From contig ML978285.1 of assembly GCA_010015745.1 (NCBI GenBank), forward strand, positions 19,460 to 83,459: a stretch of 64,000 nucleotides of DNA, written 5' to 3'. Of the stretch, positions 45,164 through 56,204 are shown one piece after another. The position numbers were made by a program, and so were the translations under genes. Numbering within the stretch: position 1 is the first letter of the stretch; every line of letters begins with the position of its first letter. A model generated the notes under the pieces. That model saw only the letters and a program-made list of their open reading frames with translations, was not told the DNA's origin and did no database searches. This stretch comes from Setomelanomma holmii (lineage: Eukaryota > Ascomycota > Dothideomycetes > Pleosporales > Phaeosphaeriaceae).

Positions 45164-45812
45164 ATAGTATGGGCATCGAGGCGTGCGTGCCCTAGCCTAA
45201 GCATAGCTAGTAGCACCCATTCACATGCAATTGAATGAGCATCTTGACTAACCTCAGCGTGTTCTGTTCTCATCGATTTGTATCTACACGACACGCTGAG
45301 AATATATAGCCATAGTCTTGCCCGAGGTGTTCCTCTCCCCTCGGCGGGTGTTTGGATGGGGATTTGAATCATCGGAGGCTGCCTTTCGAGATTATTGCGA
45401 GAATCGATTGGAATAGCAAGCACTCCAACAATACATTGGACGATGACTTCTTACAGTCGAATTCGTTGTTTGCTAGTTGTTGATGTTATTCATATGCTTG
45501 TTGCGCGTCACGTGTCAGTAGAATGAAAGACGTCATGCTCACACGCTAGACAATACGTCAAAGCCCACGCGAACCGTAAACATCTGGACCTAGTAATTTC
45601 GACCCCAGATTCACAAAAGCTAGACTGTGGGTCGATGATGTATGTATGCCGAGGCATTGGCATTGTGTCGCGGTCATAAGGTGCTCGTCGTGTCTGCGCT
45701 CACGAGATTTACTAACACAGATCGTTGACTCTCACTTCTCGCAAACCTATCAATATCTACAACAATATACTACTGACTCCAGTCGAATTCGACAAGTTTA
45801 AGACTAGTCATA
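45164..45812. other. intergenic, no gene seen
   Basis: Between the regulator pseudogene and the small repeat protein. The segment 45720-45812 is the likely leader of the latter. Confidence 0.45.
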
Positions 45813-46238
45813 ATGGGTTCCAAACCACACTCCAAGACCGTCCGCGGCACGCTCGACAATCCCAAAACGCGAGAAGCAATGAAGTCGGACGAGAAGACAC
45901 CACAACTCGGCGACGCAACCTCTCTGAAGCCAGAGAACGACAGCCCAAAGCTACCATCAAACGACTCGGCACCACCTGCTGGCCAAGGTAACGACACCGG
46001 CGCACCAAAGGTGTCAGACATGTCTCCCAAGTCCGAAAGAGCCGCATCAGTAGAGCCCAAAGAAGAGCTTCCGCATTCAAAGAAGGTCCGAGGCACGTTA
46101 GCGAACGACAATGGCAAGAAAGTCAACAAGACGCAACTGGGCGACCCAGCGAGTTTGAAAGCGGAGACGAGCAAGAGCAGCATGGGCAGGGAAGTTGAGC
46201 GCGAAGGTGGAGATAAGTCAGGAAAGAGCAAGCTATAA
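45813..46238 (+). CDS. small hydrophilic protein with internal duplication
   Basis: Single exon, 141 aa, very hydrophilic, no Cys or Trp. It holds two copies of a motif of 31-36 residues: HSKTVRGTLDNPKTREAMK with QLGDATSLKPE (residues 6-41), and HSKKVRGTLANDNGKKVN with QLGDPASLKAE (88-118). The linker is Pro/Ser-rich and the tail is Lys/Glu-rich. The RGTL-NP-REA pattern faintly recalls conidiation protein Con-6 repeats, but the match is too weak for a family call. Probably disordered; stress or spore roles would be guesses. Its stop is only 17 bp from the stop of the convergent cyclase gene, so the transcripts should overlap. Confidence 0.72.
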   Translation: MGSKPHSKTVRGTLDNPKTREAMKSDEKTPQLGDATSLKPENDSPKLPSNDSAPPAGQGNDTGAPKVSDMSPKSERAASVEPKEELPHSKKVRGTLANDNGKKVNKTQLGDPASLKAETSKSSMGREVEREGGDKSGKSKL

Positions 46239-46255
46239 ACATATTTTTCAAGTTG

Positions 46256-47316
46256 CTAGAATATGGCAATAGCATTTGGCGGACTCGCAACACCACCCTT
46301 GACGTTCAGCACCTGACTTGTGAAGAAGAAGGTCCATCGTTGCTGCTTTTCACACTCTTTTGCTAAGTCCTCGAGATCGAAGAGCTCGCCGATGGGCATG
46401 CCGAAGCCACTTAGGAGTGTTTGGTGCATTGCTTGATCGGCAGGCGGCCAGGCCTCGAACCCAGGACAATCTCCTGCTACAGCGGCGAATTGTGAGTCCC
46501 AGAGGTATTCCAATGTTTTCGTGCTAGCTTCGAGACCAGGGTATTGAAACAGGGATTGGGCGAAGATTGCTTTCTTGGTGGGGAGTGAGGCGGTCTCGAA
46601 AGCAGTGGTGAAGCCGGTGCGAAGCAGGATGATGTCGGCAGGCTGGAAGGTGATGCCTGATTCTTCTGCGGTCTTGCAAAAGGTGGACAGTGAGATCGCA
46701 TAGTGACCGAGAGGGTTGTAAGATATCCTGTTGCGACTGGCGTATGATGCAAAGTCGATCAACACACCGCGTCCAACGATGCCTTGTTTTGCCCATGCTA
46801 AAGTATGGTGAGCGATCGTTTTGAAAAGTGGTGGTTTTCGTACCATGAGTTCCTAGCCTCGAAGTCTTGCCTGACAATATTTCCACCTGTGTTAGGCCGT
46901 TGTAGAAGCGCCCGTCATTGAAGCCCCAGTGTCGTAGGCCGTCCCATTGGCTGCTTGTTTGCGTGTTGAACGTGAGTCGATCGTCCTGTCCGGGACTTAA
47001 CACCAATTTTGGCTTGGAGACAAAACTTCTCACATACATTCATATTCTTTCCAAGCGCGTATATCTCATGTATCAATACCTGCCTGAAGTCCTCACCAGT
47101 GTAGTCCATTTGCTCCAATGGCCAATTGAGCCCGACCCTCATTCCTGTTCTGATCAACTTCGCGGCTACTACTGTTCTCTCAGGAGTTAGATGATTGAGA
47201 GTGCCTAGCCCATCGTCTGCTCCCCATAGGCCCCATGCTGAGTGTGGTGGGTGGGCTGCATCAAGTGGCAGCTCCGAAAATTTTGGAAATGACCGAGTCG
47301 CCTTCGTTGGAGGCAT
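46256..47316 (-). CDS. putative cyclase / kynurenine formamidase-like hydrolase
   Basis: Three exons (47316-47038, 46985-46844, 46797-46256; introns 52 and 46 nt) encode 320 aa of the putative cyclase family (PF04199 type). Blocks: SAWGLWGADDGLGTLNHLTP, the spliced LTFNTQTSSQWDGLRHWGF, KQGIVGRGVLIDFASYA, DIILLRTGFTTAF, and AVAGDCPGFEAWP, HQTLLSGFGMPIGELFDLE. In classical members a HxGTHxD motif binds metal; here the position reads SSQWDGLRH, as in a fungal subgroup, so the metal site may differ. The substrate is unknown. It shares its divergent promoter with a thioesterase gene. Confidence 0.84.
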
Positions 47317-47927
47317 ATGGTCAGCTCTAGATCTGTCTTGAGGTGATTGTAATGGATATTTGTAAAGGTGCCTCGAGAATACTATCGAGACCGTCCATCT
47401 CGCATTAAGAAGCAGAGAAAAGCGGGCACCGGATATTGAGATCCGTTCATGTTAGACGTGCTTTGAAGCAGGTTCGGTCGAGCTTTCTCCTATCGTTCTC
47501 GCTGAGATGCTATACCATTTCATTGTTAAGAGCGCTATGCGCGGAAATCTCAATGTTTGTAACGAGCTCTACTTGACACATTCGGGAGCCTTAGGTGCCA
47601 TGCCCGTCACCCTGATCGGTACCGAAATTTCCAGGTGTCTATAAGTGGCAGGCATCGCTGTTTGCTTCTGCTCATGCTGGTGTCTCTGGGCATGGTTTCT
47701 AGTTCGGTAACATAATAAGAGCGCGGGTTGCGCTTTCTCGTAATCTTTGGACATTGCGTAGTCAATGGCTAGACTCGAGAAAGTGGCATGGAGAGGCTTT
47801 CCTGCAGGGACCGCGGCGTGTCTCGGTACTCAATCAGCTCGTCACACCTCGGCAGCTCCTCAACCACCACCATCTGCGCCATGGACGCCGGTAACCTACA
47901 CCGCACATTCCACTCGCACACTTCTCG
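47317..47927. promoter_or_regulatory. divergent promoter region, cyclase / thioesterase
   Basis: Holds both promoters. An alternative first exon of the thioesterase may lie here: an ATG at 47881 followed by a donor at 47888 and an acceptor ending at 47938 would give MDA joined to ALDELAST in frame. Confidence 0.4.
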
Positions 47928-48561
47928 ATGGGGGACGTAGCCCTAGATGAGCTCGCCTCCACTCCCTGGGCAGTTGAACTCATCAATGATCCAAAATGGA
48001 CGCGCACACGAACGGACTCGCGACTACCGAAGGCTTCTGGCGAAGACTCCTTCTTCGCTGAAACGCTCGCCACAGATCGCACCATACAAGCATGTCTCAC
48101 CCTAAGGCCTACAGAGGAAATATATGACGATCTGGCGTATCAAGAGATTGTCACATTGATACGAGTCGGCGATGGTCTCAACGGCTACCCATCCATCGCT
48201 CATGGCGGCCTCGTGGCTACTTTGTTGGACGAGGTTTGCGGAGTATTGATCGTGCTGAACATGGAGAAGAGTAAGGAGCGAATGAAAGAATCTGGTAAAG
48301 CTGGTCCTTGTTCCATGAATTACATGACAGCCTGTAAGCCAACCTGATCTGTAGATGGCTAAACCACAACGTTGACAACTCATAGACCTCAACACGATAT
48401 ACAAGAAACCTGTTCCGACCCCCGGCGTTCTGAAATGCACTGCGAAATTCGAGCGACGAGACGGCCGAAAACTGTATGTACGTGCTACGATTGAAAACGG
48501 TAAGGGCACGATCTACACCGTGGGCGAAGCCATGTTCATCGAAGTCAAGCCCATGATATAA
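47928..48561 (+). CDS. hotdog-fold thioesterase (4HBT/PaaI type)
   Basis: Two exons (47928-48333, 48386-48561; 52-nt intron) give 193 aa. The hotdog signature is GYPSIAHGGLVATLLDEVCG, in which HGG begins the central helix, followed by NYMTAYLNTIYKKPVPTPG across the splice junction, then strands LKCTAKFERRDGRKLYVRA and YTVGEAMFIEVKP. Such enzymes hydrolyse acyl-CoA or related thioesters. No targeting signal is clear in this model; an alternative spliced N-terminus is possible. The substrate is unknown. It is adjacent to and divergent from the cyclase gene, which may hint at a shared small pathway. Confidence 0.84.
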
Positions 48562-50614
48562 TGCCACTTGCGATCTGAGGAGTAGAGGCCTTCGAGTCGG
48601 TCGAGCCGGTTGCTCGTCTGACCTGCTTGATTCGATACAGTATACCTAAAAGGCCACGTCGTGTACCACGAAGAGTCGGGCCAAGTCTGCCATCAGACTC
48701 TGTCCTCATGGCAGATCGAATTCATTTGTCCTGAATCTGGGGCGGTATGCAAGCAAAGAGTCATAGATACACCCCGCGAACTATTCGATTAGACAACGAA
48801 CCCAGAAGGGCTGTCAATGGAGTATTCATCAAGTATTTTGGCCCCGTTCATTCGAGACGATCCATCGACTGCTACAGCCAAAGCACTGAATGCAAGCCTG
48901 GCATTGCGAGCGCATTGTGAACCTCTGAGAAGGCCGAATTCACATCGCCGAACTCTCGTGGCACCTGCGGAGATTGCAAGCACTCTTCCGGTAAGTTCGG
49001 TTCGAACCAAACGTTGCAGTATACACAGGTTGTATGCCCCTAGAAACCGTGAAACATCTGTATGCAGGGTTTAAGGTCTAGGCGTGAGCATCTATAGCCG
49101 TTAATTGTGATTGGTGGCGTACAGAACAAGAAGGTCCATTTGCAACCACATGACTGGACACAGCCGACCTCGGGTCTTTCTTTAATCTATTCAACCCTGA
49201 CCAGCTGATCTACATGGCGCTCCCCGCGGCCTTGGGGTTTCGTCCGAAAATCTGGGGTAATTTGCGCTCTCTTCATTGCGATCCTCAACATGCATTAGCT
49301 CCGAGTGCCCGTATCCAAGGATGAGGCGCTCTTGCCCGACGCCTATTTCAACGACACTCAACCCCAGAGTATGTCCCACAGAAAGGTAGACGGCGCGAGG
49401 CACGGAGTCTCTTACCCCTGCAGCCTCACAAGCTGGCAGAGAGACGATGCGACAGTACTTTGCTTGACGCCTGCAACGCTGCGCGGACCGGAGGGCTTGA
49501 AACATATGCTCTCATCAGGAAGGTTGACAGGAATCCCGACGGCCTCTTCTGACATATGTCTTGCGACAGCCTCACGCGGTTTAAATGGCTGGATCGTGAC
49601 ACAATCGGGAGCCAACATTACCCGGGACATGAGGCTGGACAGCAGGCACGCGCCTATCTAGACTAACTTGAAAGGTATACCAAAGGGCATGGAAGCGTTA
49701 TGGTGTAACCCGAACGTCTGTTCTTAACCGTTTCGAGAGCCACGATCCACAGGACACAGGGAGCATGCGACATCGTAAGCGTGAGGACTGTATAACTGAA
49801 TGCGGTACCATGCTAGAAGTCTTGCGGACCTCGCTCCCAGAACGTCATAGCATGCACTTGAGCAAGTAGCTCGTCACATGCTGCAACAACGGTTGGACAG
49901 CACTTCACGGATGTGATCGTTGTGTTCGTGCCGTCCCGGTGACTTCGGCCAAATCCAGTATAGTCACACAAGGTACTCGAACCCCCCTTCAAGGTTCGCA
50001 AATTCGGATGCGCATACTCCGTTGATACTACGACTGTAGCTCTTCGGCCTCGTCAGTATTTCGTGGTAGCGAGCACTAATCGTAGCATGACTATCCTTAC
50101 GACATTCGTCTTGGGTAGTATATTCGCATACTACGCAGCGAACCATTCGGCTGAGTCTACTGTTGTACTCGATATGTCCACTATGATAGAACGAAATTAC
50201 ACATCACTGCCTGTGGTCGTACCCTTCGGAGCGTCCAAGCCGCGGCGGGGCGTGTAACGTCCAGCAGGGCATCCACATGGATGCTAGCAAACGAGGGCGT
50301 ATGATCGGACATTCACAGGTTCGTCGAGGGCTGAGGCCGTCACCGGAGCAGACGTCAAAAGCAGACGAACGACTTTGCCTTCAAGTGACCGCGGCTTATC
50401 CTGGGTATACAAGGCTTGGGTAGTTCCTTCCACTCACGCTACTCATGATCGCGCTAAGCCAGCAAACGGGAAGGATATAGACACCACTTCGCTCCTTCTC
50501 TTCAGAAAACTCTTCATCACACTCTCCTTACCACTTCTTCCCCGCTTTTGCCCAGTCGTGCACTATCTTGTCCATCCTTCACATTTGTAGCTAACCCCGA
50601 AGTCAACCGCACAC
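48562..50614. other. 2-kb region without confident genes
   Basis: Short open frames occur (48817-49074 and 49305-49661 plus), none with recognisable domains. A small frame within 50063-50257 encodes a hydrophobic N-terminus TILTTFVLGSIFAYYAA, possibly a signal or anchor, without other support. The last 200 bp form the GH55 leader. Confidence 0.4.
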
Positions 50615-53474
50615 ATGCGTCTGCCCTCAATTACCGCCTGCCTTTGGGTAGCTGGTGTTCAGGGTGCCGCCTTGGGTAGGTATATGGCAAGTTCATCACT
50701 TACTGACTCGTCACTCACCTTCTCGTAGCGCCATATGCTCGTCGCGATACATCTACGAGCGCACCTGCTGTAGAAAAGCGCACAACCAATGTCGCGAACG
50801 ATCAACTTATCGCGGCAGCCACCCGCCCAGATGGCTACTGGCTGAACGATCTGTCCGGAAATGGCTATGCTGCCTTCAACCCCAATCCAGGTGCCTACAA
50901 GGTCTTCAGAAACGTCATGGACTACGGTGCCAAGGGTAAGTCAAGACAACACGCAAGATCCAAGGCTTTGCTAACTCGCAAACAGGTGACGGTGAGTGGC
51001 GTTTGACCTCGTGCTGATTTAGGTGTATCTAACGTTGATTGTTTATCCAGGTGTCACGGATGACAGCGACGCTTTCAATAAGGCCATTGCGGATGGCAGC
51101 CGGTGTGGCCCTTGGGTCTGCGATTCGTCCAGCGATACTCCTGCGGTTGTCTATGTCCCATCTGGGACATACCTCATTGGCAAGCCAATTGTATTCTACT
51201 ACATGACCCAACTTATCGGAAATCCTCGAAATCTCCCTGTGCTCAAGGCGACGCCTAATTTGGACGCCTTGGCCCTTATTGACGCAAGCCCCTACCGCAA
51301 TACTGACGGCAAGCCTGGGTGGACATCGACTAATATCTTTTTACGCCAAATTCGGAATCTCGTCATTGATGGCACGGCTGTTGCACCGACTAAAGGGTTT
51401 CAGGGTATCCATTGGCCTGCGTCACAGGCCACAACCATCCAGAATGTCAAGATCCGCATGACACAGTCGGACAGCTCAGTACACGCTGGTATATTCGTTG
51501 AGAATGGTAAGCTCTCAACAATCTATGACTCGACCTGGGACGGAGCTGACGTGATCAGGTTCTGGTGGTCACATGGCCGATTTGGACATCGAAGGCGGTC
51601 TCTACGGCATGAACATCGGCAACCAACAGTGTATGTATTCTCCCTGCTGTGCGAAACAAGCACTGTGACTGACGCCGGCCGCCTGTCCAGTCACTATGCG
51701 CAACATCAAGATCTCTAAGGCCAAAGTCGGGATTTCGCAGATCTGGAACTGGGGATGGTTGTACTCAGGACTCTCGATCAGCGACTGTGGCACTGCTTTC
51801 TCGATGAACAATGCAGATCTGCAGACCGGAAAGCTCCAAGTCGGCTCAGTTGTCATCATCGACAGCGAGATTACAAACTGCCCCACCTTTGTTGACCAGG
51901 TACGTCGCCTTGCCGAAACTTTTCGCTCTCGTCTTAACTCAGAGCTAGGCTTGGACACAAACTTCCCAGCCTATCGGGGCTGGTCAGCTTGTCATCGAGA
52001 ATGTAAAGCTCAACAATGTTCCCATTGCTGTCAAAGGACCCAATGGCGAAACCGTGTATCCTGGAGGCGACACTACCATTGTTGCGTGGGGTCAAGGCAA
52101 CAAGTACTCGCCTAATGGCCCTCAGAAGTTCCAAGGAACCATCAATGCTGCAGCTAGGCCATCGAGCCTTCTACAAGACGGAAAGTACTACTCCAAGTCA
52201 AAGCCACAATACGAGACTCTCAGTGCCGGAGATTTTGTCAGCGCTCGTGCCTCAGGCGCCACCGGCAACGGGCAGAGCGACGACACGCAGGCCATCCAAA
52301 ATGCGATCAACACTGCTGTAGCGCAGAATAAGGTAGTCTTCTTCGAACATGGCGTTTATAAGGTTACCAATACGATATACGTACCACCGGGCTCGCGGAT
52401 GGTTGGCGAAACCTTTTCCATTATCATGGCCTCTGGAAGCACTTGGTCGAACAAGGATAGTCCAGTCGCTGTCATACAAATTGGCAAACCGGGCGAAAGT
52501 GGAAGTATCGAGTGGTCTGACATGCTCGTACAGACTCAGGGCGCTACACCTGGTGCCATCGTCATCGAGTACAACTTGAACACGCAGCGCGGCTCCGGCA
52601 TTTGGGATGTTCACACTAGAATCGGAGGATCGAAGGGCACACAGCTTCAGGTCGCGTACGTAATGTTAATGTACGAAGTGCATGTGAGATATTTGCTGAC
52701 TTCGTACACCAACATTTAGACAATGTCCAAAGGGCTCCATCAACCAGGCTTGCATGGCAGCGCACACGAATGTACACGTTACCAAGTCTGGCACTGGAGC
52801 GTATTTTGAGAACAACTGGTTCTGGACCGCAGGTGAGTTTCGGTACTCGGAATGGCTTTGAAACTCACGCTGACTTCGTGTCTTCACCCCTCGTAGACCA
52901 CGATGTCGACGACTTCAACAGCACTCAAACAGCCGTGTTCACGGGACGTGGTCTGCACGTCGAAGCCTCGAACGTCTACCTCTGGGCAAGTGGCGTTGAG
53001 CACCATGCCTTATATCAGTACCAGTTCAACAATGCCCAGAACATCTTCGCTGGCTACATCCAGACTGAAACGCCCTACTACATGCCAACGCCAGACGCGA
53101 AGAGCCAGCCATTTGGTCGATCTGATGCTTACTCTGACCCCGATTACGCCGCGGCTTGTCCAGCCGGCGGCATCTGCGACGCCTATGGTCTCCGCGTCCT
53201 GAACTCGAAGAACGTCATGATCTACGCAGGCGGCTTGTACTCGTTCTTCAAGAACTACGACGTCTCTTGTAGCGACCCGAATGCAGCGAATGGACGACGC
53301 GACTGCCAGAACCAGATCTTCAGCGTTGAAGGCGACTCAAGCGTTCAGTGGTATGGCTTGAACCAGGTCGGCGCCCTGCAAATGATCACAATCGATCGGC
53401 AGGACAAGGCGCTCTGGTCTGACAACCTCGCCGCCTACCCGAATACCATCGGCTACTTCACTTACAACTTTTAG
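50615..53474 (+). CDS. GH55 exo-beta-1,3-glucanase, secreted
   Basis: Nine exons (50615-50675, 50729-50935, 50986-50991, 51051-51506, 51559-51630, 51691-51899, 51970-52655, 52720-52832, 52897-53474) encode 795 aa. A signal peptide (MRLPSITACLWVAGVQGA) and a Kex2-type site (EKR) precede two right-handed beta-helix halves typical of GH55, each opening with a characteristic block: MDYGAKGDGVTDDSDAFNKA, and later FVSARASGATGNGQSDDTQA. Other signatures are VYVPSGTYLIGKPI, GFQGIHWPASQATTIQNV, GSRMVGETFSIIMASG and NNWFWTADHDVDDFN. It degrades beta-1,3-glucan in walls or plant callose. Exon 3 is only 6 nt (GTGACG); without it the conserved GDGVTDD motif is lost. Confidence 0.93.
50986..50991 (+). other. 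6-nt micro-exon of the GH55 gene
   Basis: GTGACG is flanked by an AACAG acceptor and a GTGAGT donor and keeps phase 1 on both sides. It supplies part of Gly, a full Asp and the first base of Gly in AKGDGVTDD. Confidence 0.8.
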
Positions 53475-53837
53475 TGTGGTCTTTGCCAACACTACAGGCT
53501 CTCATCGGCAGGGCCTTTCCAGTGTGCTGAAGGCTTTCGGGATTCCCTGCATGTTAGATTCGTGTACATTTTTATTGAGGGAGCATTAGCACAGGACGTG
53601 CTTGCTGTATCTAGGTCGTTCGCTTCATGTTTGGGAATTTTGTCTGGCAAGGCAAGGACCATGTGCCGCTGAGATAGTGTATGGGTTCTTGAGACGGTCA
53701 CTATTCAAGGGAGATTAGAGCATTTAAACACTATGGAAATAGTCTGTTTCTTCACTTCTCGTCAGCGCTGGGTATCTCCTATGTCTATTTGCTGTGCTCG
53801 CTCATGTACAACGCCGCCCATGCATGTCTCCCGTTCA
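53475..53837. other. convergent 3' region, no gene seen
   Basis: Between the stops of the GH55 and UFD1-like genes; presumably terminators of both. No coding signal. Confidence 0.45.
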
Positions 53838-56204
53838 TTATGATGCTTCACTACGCTGCGGTGCCCAGCCTTTTAGCCAAGCACGTCCGCGCTCCAGGTC
53901 TCCACCTTCGGCTTCAAGTGCAGCCACGCACCACTCCAGTCCATATCCGCCCTTTCCCTCGATGCCCCTCTCGGCCGTCATCATCTCCGCCATCGTTCGA
54001 TTCTTCTGACTCCGCTCATCAACACAGAAGTGCAGCGGCGTGACATATCCTCGCCCATCCATACCTTCAAGGAACGGCTTCACCAGCGGAATCGCTTCCT
54101 TTGTAGGCAAAGACTTATCTCCCCCACCAAGAATCTTGCGTCCAGTCCGGCAATACTCATTCCTGCACCACGCCTTGCCACAGCCTGTGAGTAGTTGCGA
54201 CAGATACCTGCGCTCGATACGACGACGTAATGCTTTCCCCTCAGGATCATGCAGCGAGACGTACAATGGGCCGAAGCACACACTGCATAATCCGATCTCG
54301 TTGCCTGGACCCTGTCCCTTACGTGTCCCAGCGCGCGTATCGCCCATCTTATTCACGCCGTCTTGTGTGCGTCCGCAGTTGACGTTGCGACATATCCGTG
54401 GTGGCGGACGAGATAAGCGCTCGAGATCGTGGTGGCGAAGATGTGTATCCATATCCCTGAACCGAACGATTTTATTGCAGAGATGGCATTCGGTTGTCCG
54501 GCCGCCGTCCGCGAGTTCGTGAGGCGTGAGGCCTGAGAGGAGGACTTCGGCGTTTGTGGGCTCGGTAGGATCGCCTTCTTGCGGGACTTGCAGGTGGCAG
54601 AAGCGGCAGAGGATGAGTTTGCCGGGGCATGTGGTGGTTTTGTGGTGGGCGAGTGTTGGGATTGAGGGGAAGTCGAGTCCGCAAGAAGAGCAGGTTTGAG
54701 GGGTGTGATATGTGGCGTCATGCTTTTGGCGGCTGAGGGGTGTGTTACCTGTGAATGTGTCGTGTGTACAGTGCCAGTGGTTTTGAAATGCTTCGGATCG
54801 CTTTTGGAAGACTTGGCCGCATCCTTGCGGGCAGACGACGTTGTTCCGCAGGCAGAAGTTCTCGTGTAAGAACAGTGAGCCCTTGGGAACCCATTGATTG
54901 CAATTCTTACATTGCACATCATCGGGTCCATGTGATTCCTGTACGGAAGCATGTCCATCTGTTTCTGCCGCAGCTTTAGGATCGAACATTGTGACTCTGA
55001 GCTTGAAGGGCTTTGGTGTGCTGGAGGGAGTTTCCGAAGGGTATGCGTGGACAGAGATGTAGATCGCCTCTGCTTCGTCCAGCTCCACGTTGGTGGGTTG
55101 TAACCGTATGCGCTTCGGATATCGACTCGACATGTCCGCAAAGACATGCTCGTCCTCTCGTGGTCGGACTCGCTGTTGCGATGAGCATGGGCTTACGAAT
55201 AGATCGATCTCAGCGTCCTCGTCTACCTCGCTCAGCACTATGTCGAGGCCTTGCGACCTGTCCCAAGACGGCAATTCGTAGTCGACGTATTCTCCATCCA
55301 ATACCTGACCGTCTTGCGACTTGAACATGTCAATCGTTCCGCCGACAGAACTGCCTTCCGTGGTACCTGGTGCTCGATTTCTCTTGGCCACTATGCGTTT
55401 CAGCGTCTCTCGGGCTTGTTCCTCGTTCAAGGCTTCGATGTCGACCTCGAGGTCCGTGTCGATGACGAGGATCCCGTCCCCCTCTGGTTTGAAGCCGTCG
55501 ACTAAGAAGCGGAACTCCTCGCGCTTCCCACCAGCGGTTCTTCCATCGTAGACCACCAAAACCTCGCCGTTTGTCAAGGTCGTGAAGTTTGATCGCAAGT
55601 GTTCCTCGAGTAGTGACTTCCAGTCTTCGGGATCGTAGCCTGCCTCGAGCGGCCGTAGCTTGACGAAAGTGCCCTTTGGCAGCTGTTTGGCATGGACGGT
55701 AATCCTGGGACCGGTGCCATTCGTCTTTGCTGAACGTTCACCATTAATCGTTTCTATATCGCTGTCACCGTGGCCATATGGGCTAGCCTGTCGCGACGAG
55801 TCGGCAGAAAGGGCTTCAATGCCCAGCGCTTCTCGCAGGAAACTACTCAAAACGATCTCGCCTTCCTCTGCCGAGAACTCGCGGATGCCTGCGTGTAAGA
55901 CCCTCCCATTCTCAGGGTTTACCAGCCGAAACGTGAGCGGATGCGGCAACTGCTGGTGGCGGTCCTGAAACTGCGCGCGTGCCTGGCGCTCGGCATTGTA
56001 CGTGTATGGATTGAACGGGTCGAACGAAGTGATGTGGGTATGGTTCGCATCGACGGTAACGACGGGGGCGGCGGCGAGGAGTTGTTCTAGTGCGGATGGC
56101 GGCAGGAGGATCTTGTCGCCTGGTAGTTGCGTGTTTCGAGTGGTCGAGGAAAGCGTGTATTGCGCAGACCACTTGAGCTCAGCGGGCTCTGGTTCTGGGT
56201 CCAT
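53838..56204 (-). CDS. UFD1-like protein with C2H2/TRAF-type zinc fingers
   Basis: Single exon, 788 aa. Residues about 10-240 match the UFD1 N-domain: GDKILLPPSALEQLL, LTFRLVNPENGRVLHAGIRE, EEGEIVLSSFLREALGIE, then AKQLPKGTFVKLRPLEAGY and HLRSNFTTLTNGEVLVVYDG. In yeast and animals Ufd1 with Npl4 links Cdc48/p97 to ubiquitinated clients. A zinc region at 432-545 has CKNCNQWVPKGSLFLHENFC, CPQGCGQVF, CSSCGLDFPSIPTLAHH and CRFCHLQVPQ; another pair is CHLCNKIVRF. The C-terminal 200 residues include CGKAWCRNEYC. This combined layout is known from ascomycete proteins distinct from canonical Ufd1, so it is probably a Cdc48 cofactor variant. Confidence 0.86.
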   Translation of the reverse strand: MDPEPEPAELKWSAQYTLSSTTRNTQLPGDKILLPPSALEQLLAAAPVVTVDANHTHITSFDPFNPYTYNAERQARAQFQDRHQQLPHPLTFRLVNPENGRVLHAGIREFSAEEGEIVLSSFLREALGIEALSADSSRQASPYGHGDSDIETINGERSAKTNGTGPRITVHAKQLPKGTFVKLRPLEAGYDPEDWKSLLEEHLRSNFTTLTNGEVLVVYDGRTAGGKREEFRFLVDGFKPEGDGILVIDTDLEVDIEALNEEQARETLKRIVAKRNRAPGTTEGSSVGGTIDMFKSQDGQVLDGEYVDYELPSWDRSQGLDIVLSEVDEDAEIDLFVSPCSSQQRVRPREDEHVFADMSSRYPKRIRLQPTNVELDEAEAIYISVHAYPSETPSSTPKPFKLRVTMFDPKAAAETDGHASVQESHGPDDVQCKNCNQWVPKGSLFLHENFCLRNNVVCPQGCGQVFQKRSEAFQNHWHCTHDTFTGNTPLSRQKHDATYHTPQTCSSCGLDFPSIPTLAHHKTTTCPGKLILCRFCHLQVPQEGDPTEPTNAEVLLSGLTPHELADGGRTTECHLCNKIVRFRDMDTHLRHHDLERLSRPPPRICRNVNCGRTQDGVNKMGDTRAGTRKGQGPGNEIGLCSVCFGPLYVSLHDPEGKALRRRIERRYLSQLLTGCGKAWCRNEYCRTGRKILGGGDKSLPTKEAIPLVKPFLEGMDGRGYVTPLHFCVDERSQKNRTMAEMMTAERGIEGKGGYGLEWCVAALEAEGGDLERGRAWLKGWAPQRSEAS

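Noticed and set aside
49305..49661. 118-codon frame in the 48.6-50.6 kb gap
   Set aside because: No recognisable family; a chance frame in a long intergenic region is as likely.
50936..51050. One long GH55 intron without a micro-exon
   Set aside because: It keeps the frame but deletes Gly-Asp from the conserved GDGVTDD motif; both flanking splice signals are good.
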